Positions 3,618-6,255 of a stretch of DNA of 6,255 bases are shown here, piece by piece. The stretch comes from Rhodocyclaceae bacterium (lineage in GTDB: Bacteria; Pseudomonadota; Gammaproteobacteria; Burkholderiales; Rhodocyclaceae): assembly GCA_020849155.1 (NCBI GenBank), contig JADLGU010000142.1:1-6255 (forward strand), given 5' to 3'. The position numbers and the translations under genes are program-made. Every line of letters begins with the position of its first letter. The first letter of the stretch is position 1. The notes beneath the pieces are model-generated. The model was not told the DNA's origin, did not search any database, and was given only the letters and a program-made list of their open reading frames with translations.

Positions 3618-6255
3618 ATGAATTCCGAACCCCCCGCCAACCCGCGCAACTGGGTCTGGAGCGTGCCCTATGTGGCCATCGGCGTCTTCGCCCTGGCCAT
3701 GCTGGCGCTCGTCTGGGTGCTGCAGAAGCGCGAGACCGACCTGCAGAACGACGCCCTCGGCCGCGACGTGCAGTGGGCCGAGCAGACCATGCGCCTGCAC
3801 ATGCAGGGCACCCAGGACTATCTCGCCCAGCTGGCGCGCGAGATGGCCGAGGGCAAGCTCGACCGCGGCGCCTTCCAGGTGCGCGCCACCCAGTACCTCG
3901 CCAACACGCCGGAGCTGGCCAGCATCGTCTGGGTCGACTCCGGCCAGATCATCCGCTGGGCGGCGCCCTTCGAGACCACCGACTGGATCGCCGGCGAGCG
4001 CCTGGCCGGGGCGCAGCCGGCCAGCTTCGCCCACGCCCTCACCTCGGGCCGGCCGACCTACGGCGAAGCCTACGTCAACCACCGCGACGCCGCCCTGCTG
4101 GAGCTGTACGTGCCGGTGTTCTTCGGCCGCACCTACCTCGGCGCGCTGGTCGGCGTCTATACCATCGAGGGCATGGTGCGGCACCTGGTGCCGGGCTGGT
4201 TCGGCGAGAAATACAGCCTGAGCATCGTCAACGCCGGCGGCCAGGTGCTGGCCTCCAACACCACGGTGACGCCGGCCGACGACGCGCTCTCCTACACCAT
4301 CGCCTTCGATCCGCCCGGCAATGGCCTCAGCCTGCACGCCAAGGCCTTCCGCACCGACCCGGGCGCGGCCCGGGCGATGCCGCTGTTCCTCGTCATCGGC
4401 CTGACCCTGGTGGTGGTGTGGAGCCTGTGGGCGCTGCGCAGCCACTTCCAGCGCCGCGTGCGCGTCGAGAAGGAGCGCGACCGCCTCTTCAACCTCTCCC
4501 TCGACATGCTCTGCATCGCCGGCATGGACGGCGGCTTCCGCCGCGTCAACCCGGCCTTCGGCCGCGTGCTCGGCTACGCGGCCGACGAGATCACCGGCAA
4601 GCCGATGCTCGATTACGTGCATCCCGAGGACCTGGCGGCGACCGTCGAGCAACTGCGGCAGCTCGCTTCCGGCAAGCCTTCCAGCTTCGAGGGCCGCTGG
4701 CGCGCCGCCGACGGCCGCTACCGCTGGCTGCTGTGGGCCATCAACCCGGTGCCCGAGGAGAAGCTGCTCTACGCCGTGGCCCACGACATCAGCGACCGGC
4801 GCGAGGACGAGGAGAAGCTGAAGAGCGCCTACGCCTTTCGCAAGGCCATGGGCGAGTCGCTGGTGACCGGCATCCGCGCCACCGACCTCGAGGGCCGCAT
4901 CATTTTCGTCAACCCCGCCTTCTGCCGCATGATCGGCTGGAGCGAACAGGAACTGGTCGGGCAGCGGCCGCCCTTCCCCTACTGGCCGCCCGAGAACGCC
5001 GCCCAGCTGCGGCGCGACCTCGACCAGACCCTGGCCGGCGGGGCGCCGCCGGGCGGCTACGAGATGCGCGTGATGCACCGCGACGGCCGCCGCTTCGACG
5101 TGCGCATGTACGTTTCTCCGCTGATCGACAGCGAGGGCCGGCAGATCGGCTGGATGGCGTCGATGAACGACATCACCGAGCCGAAGCGGGCCCGCGCCGA
5201 GCTGGAGGCGGCGCACGAGCGCTTCGTCGCCGTGCTCGACGGCCTCGACACCGCCGTGTACGTGGCGGATGTCGCCAGCGACGAGATTCTCTACGCCAAC
5301 CGCGCCTTCAAGCAGCTCTACGGCTTCGACGCCGTCGGCCAGAACTGCTGGCAGATCACTTCGGTCTGCCATCCGGAGCGCGGCGATTTCCAGGCCGACC
5401 CGCGCCGCCTCGGCCTCGACGATGTGCCGCGCGAGCTGTTCGACGGCGAGCTGCGCCACAAGCTCTCCGGCCGCTGGTACCACCTGCGCGACCGCGCCAT
5501 CCGCTGGGTGGACGGCCGCATCGTGCGCATGGAGATCGCCGCCGACGTCACCGACCGGCGCCAGACCGAGGAGGCGGCGCTGCTGCACCAGGAGCGCCTG
5601 GAACAGACCTCGCGCCTGATCACCATGGGCGAGATGGCCTCCTCGCTGGCCCACGAGCTGAACCAGCCGCTCTCGGCCATCGCCAACTACTGCATGGGCA
5701 GCGTCAACCGCCTGAAGTCCGGCGAGTACCGCCAGGAAGACATCCTCGCCGCCATGGAGAAGGCCAGCGCCCAGGCCGAGCGCGCCGGCAAGATCGTGCG
5801 CCGCACCCGCGAGTTCGTGAAGAAGAGCGAGCCCAACCGCAGCCCGGTGGCGCTCGCCGAGATCGTCGAGGAGGCCATCGGCTTCGCCGAGATCGAGGCG
5901 CGCAAGGCCTCGGTCGCCATCCGCGTCGACCTGCCGCCGGAACTGCCGCCGGTGTTCGCCGACCGCATCATGATCGAGCAGGTGCTGCTCAACCTGGTGA
6001 AGAACGGCATCGAGGCCATGCAGCAGGCGCCGGCCGGCAGCCGGGAGTTGAACGTCGGCGCGCGCCTCGACGCCGACGGCGCGGTCGAGGTCACGGTGGC
6101 CGACCGCGGCCAGGGCATCGGCGAAGAGGCGGCGGAGAAGCTCTTCGCGCCCTTCTACACCACCAAGAAGGAAGGCATGGGCATGGGTCTCAACATCTGC
6201 CGCTCGATCGTCGAATACCACGACGGCCGCCTCTGGGCCCAGCCGAATCCCGGCG
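3618..6255 (+). CDS. Membrane-bound PAS sensor histidine kinase, FixL/DctS-like (3' end cut by window edge)
   Basis: The frame is open for 879 codons to the right edge without a stop. Residues 16-35 and 254-273 are hydrophobic helices enclosing a periplasmic domain of about 218 residues, probably a Cache-like or DctS-like sensor. Three PAS domains follow: about 288-395 (ending H-D-I-S-D-R-R), 408-521 (ending N-D-I-T-E) and 535-648 (ending A-D-V-T-D-R-R). HisKA carries M-G-E-M-A-S-S-L-A-H-E-L-N-Q-P-L with phospho-acceptor His679. HATPase_c shows the N box (N792, N796), the G1 box D829-x-G-x-G-I-G835, the F box (F843, F846) and the G2 box G-M-G-M-G-L (853-858). Only the last few dozen residues are likely missing. 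It should autophosphorylate in response to a periplasmic and/or cytoplasmic PAS signal; the response regulator is probably just beyond the window. The ATG at 3618 is the first start after an in-frame stop at 3570-3572, but it has no good Shine-Dalgarno sequence. The signal is unknown; no heme or flavin motif was identified. Confidence 0.95.
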   Translation, partial: MNSEPPANPRNWVWSVPYVAIGVFALAMLALVWVLQKRETDLQNDALGRDVQWAEQTMRLHMQGTQDYLAQLAREMAEGKLDRGAFQVRATQYLANTPELASIVWVDSGQIIRWAAPFETTDWIAGERLAGAQPASFAHALTSGRPTYGEAYVNHRDAALLELYVPVFFGRTYLGALVGVYTIEGMVRHLVPGWFGEKYSLSIVNAGGQVLASNTTVTPADDALSYTIAFDPPGNGLSLHAKAFRTDPGAARAMPLFLVIGLTLVVVWSLWALRSHFQRRVRVEKERDRLFNLSLDMLCIAGMDGGFRRVNPAFGRVLGYAADEITGKPMLDYVHPEDLAATVEQLRQLASGKPSSFEGRWRAADGRYRWLLWAINPVPEEKLLYAVAHDISDRREDEEKLKSAYAFRKAMGESLVTGIRATDLEGRIIFVNPAFCRMIGWSEQELVGQRPPFPYWPPENAAQLRRDLDQTLAGGAPPGGYEMRVMHRDGRRFDVRMYVSPLIDSEGRQIGWMASMNDITEPKRARAELEAAHERFVAVLDGLDTAVYVADVASDEILYANRAFKQLYGFDAVGQNCWQITSVCHPERGDFQADPRRLGLDDVPRELFDGELRHKLSGRWYHLRDRAIRWVDGRIVRMEIAADVTDRRQTEEAALLHQERLEQTSRLITMGEMASSLAHELNQPLSAIANYCMGSVNRLKSGEYRQEDILAAMEKASAQAERAGKIVRRTREFVKKSEPNRSPVALAEIVEEAIGFAEIEARKASVAIRVDLPPELPPVFADRIMIEQVLLNLVKNGIEAMQQAPAGSRELNVGARLDADGAVEVTVADRGQGIGEEAAEKLFAPFYTTKKEGMGMGLNICRSIVEYHDGRLWAQPNPG

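Noticed and set aside
3474..6221. A 915-codon open frame on the minus strand
   Set aside because: It lies antisense to the sensor kinase, whose frame has clear PAS, HisKA and HATPase motifs. The minus translation is low-complexity Ala/Val/Gly/His/Asp-rich with no recognisable domain, as expected for the complement of GC-rich coding DNA.

Overview
The window is GC-rich DNA with a G/C third-position bias, and the genes are bacterial. The first 138 residues of a homodimeric-type pyruvate dehydrogenase E1 (AceE), HAAT-family periplasmic binding proteins and a FixL/DctS-type PAS histidine kinase together suggest a betaproteobacterium, possibly a Rhodocyclales member. That placement is inference from gene style, not from a phylogenetic marker.

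Layout. Positions 1-415 (minus) hold the 5' part of aceE, cut by the window edge. Positions 416-623 hold its leader, a near-consensus sigma70-type promoter (TTGCAC-17-TATTAT) and, just upstream, a strong intrinsic terminator for the next gene. Positions 624-911 (minus) encode a small 95-residue Met-rich lipoprotein with a Pro/Ala linker and a 21-residue-period repeat; it has its own good promoter. Positions 1013-2257 and 2326-3507 (both minus) encode two paralogous LivJ/LivK-like substrate-binding proteins in tandem, separated by a 68-bp gap that contains a weak terminator-like hairpin. A 110-bp divergent intergenic region carries a perfect 12-bp palindrome. From 3618 to the right edge (plus) runs a large membrane-bound sensor kinase: two transmembrane helices around a periplasmic domain of about 218 residues, three PAS domains, HisKA with the phospho-acceptor His, and HATPase_c. 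It is open at the window edge and lacks only the last part of its ATPase domain.

How the genes may work together. The kinase is divergent from two secreted binding proteins, and no ABC permease or ATPase gene lies in the window. The binding proteins could belong to a transporter encoded elsewhere. Alternatively, they could present a ligand to the periplasmic domain of the kinase, as TorT does for TorS or ChvE for VirA. This is a hypothesis. The lipoprotein and aceE appear to be separate transcription units, although no clear terminator separates the second binding-protein gene from the lipoprotein gene, so read-through to the terminator at 571-600 is likely.

No RNA genes, insertion sequences, CRISPR arrays or attachment sites were seen.
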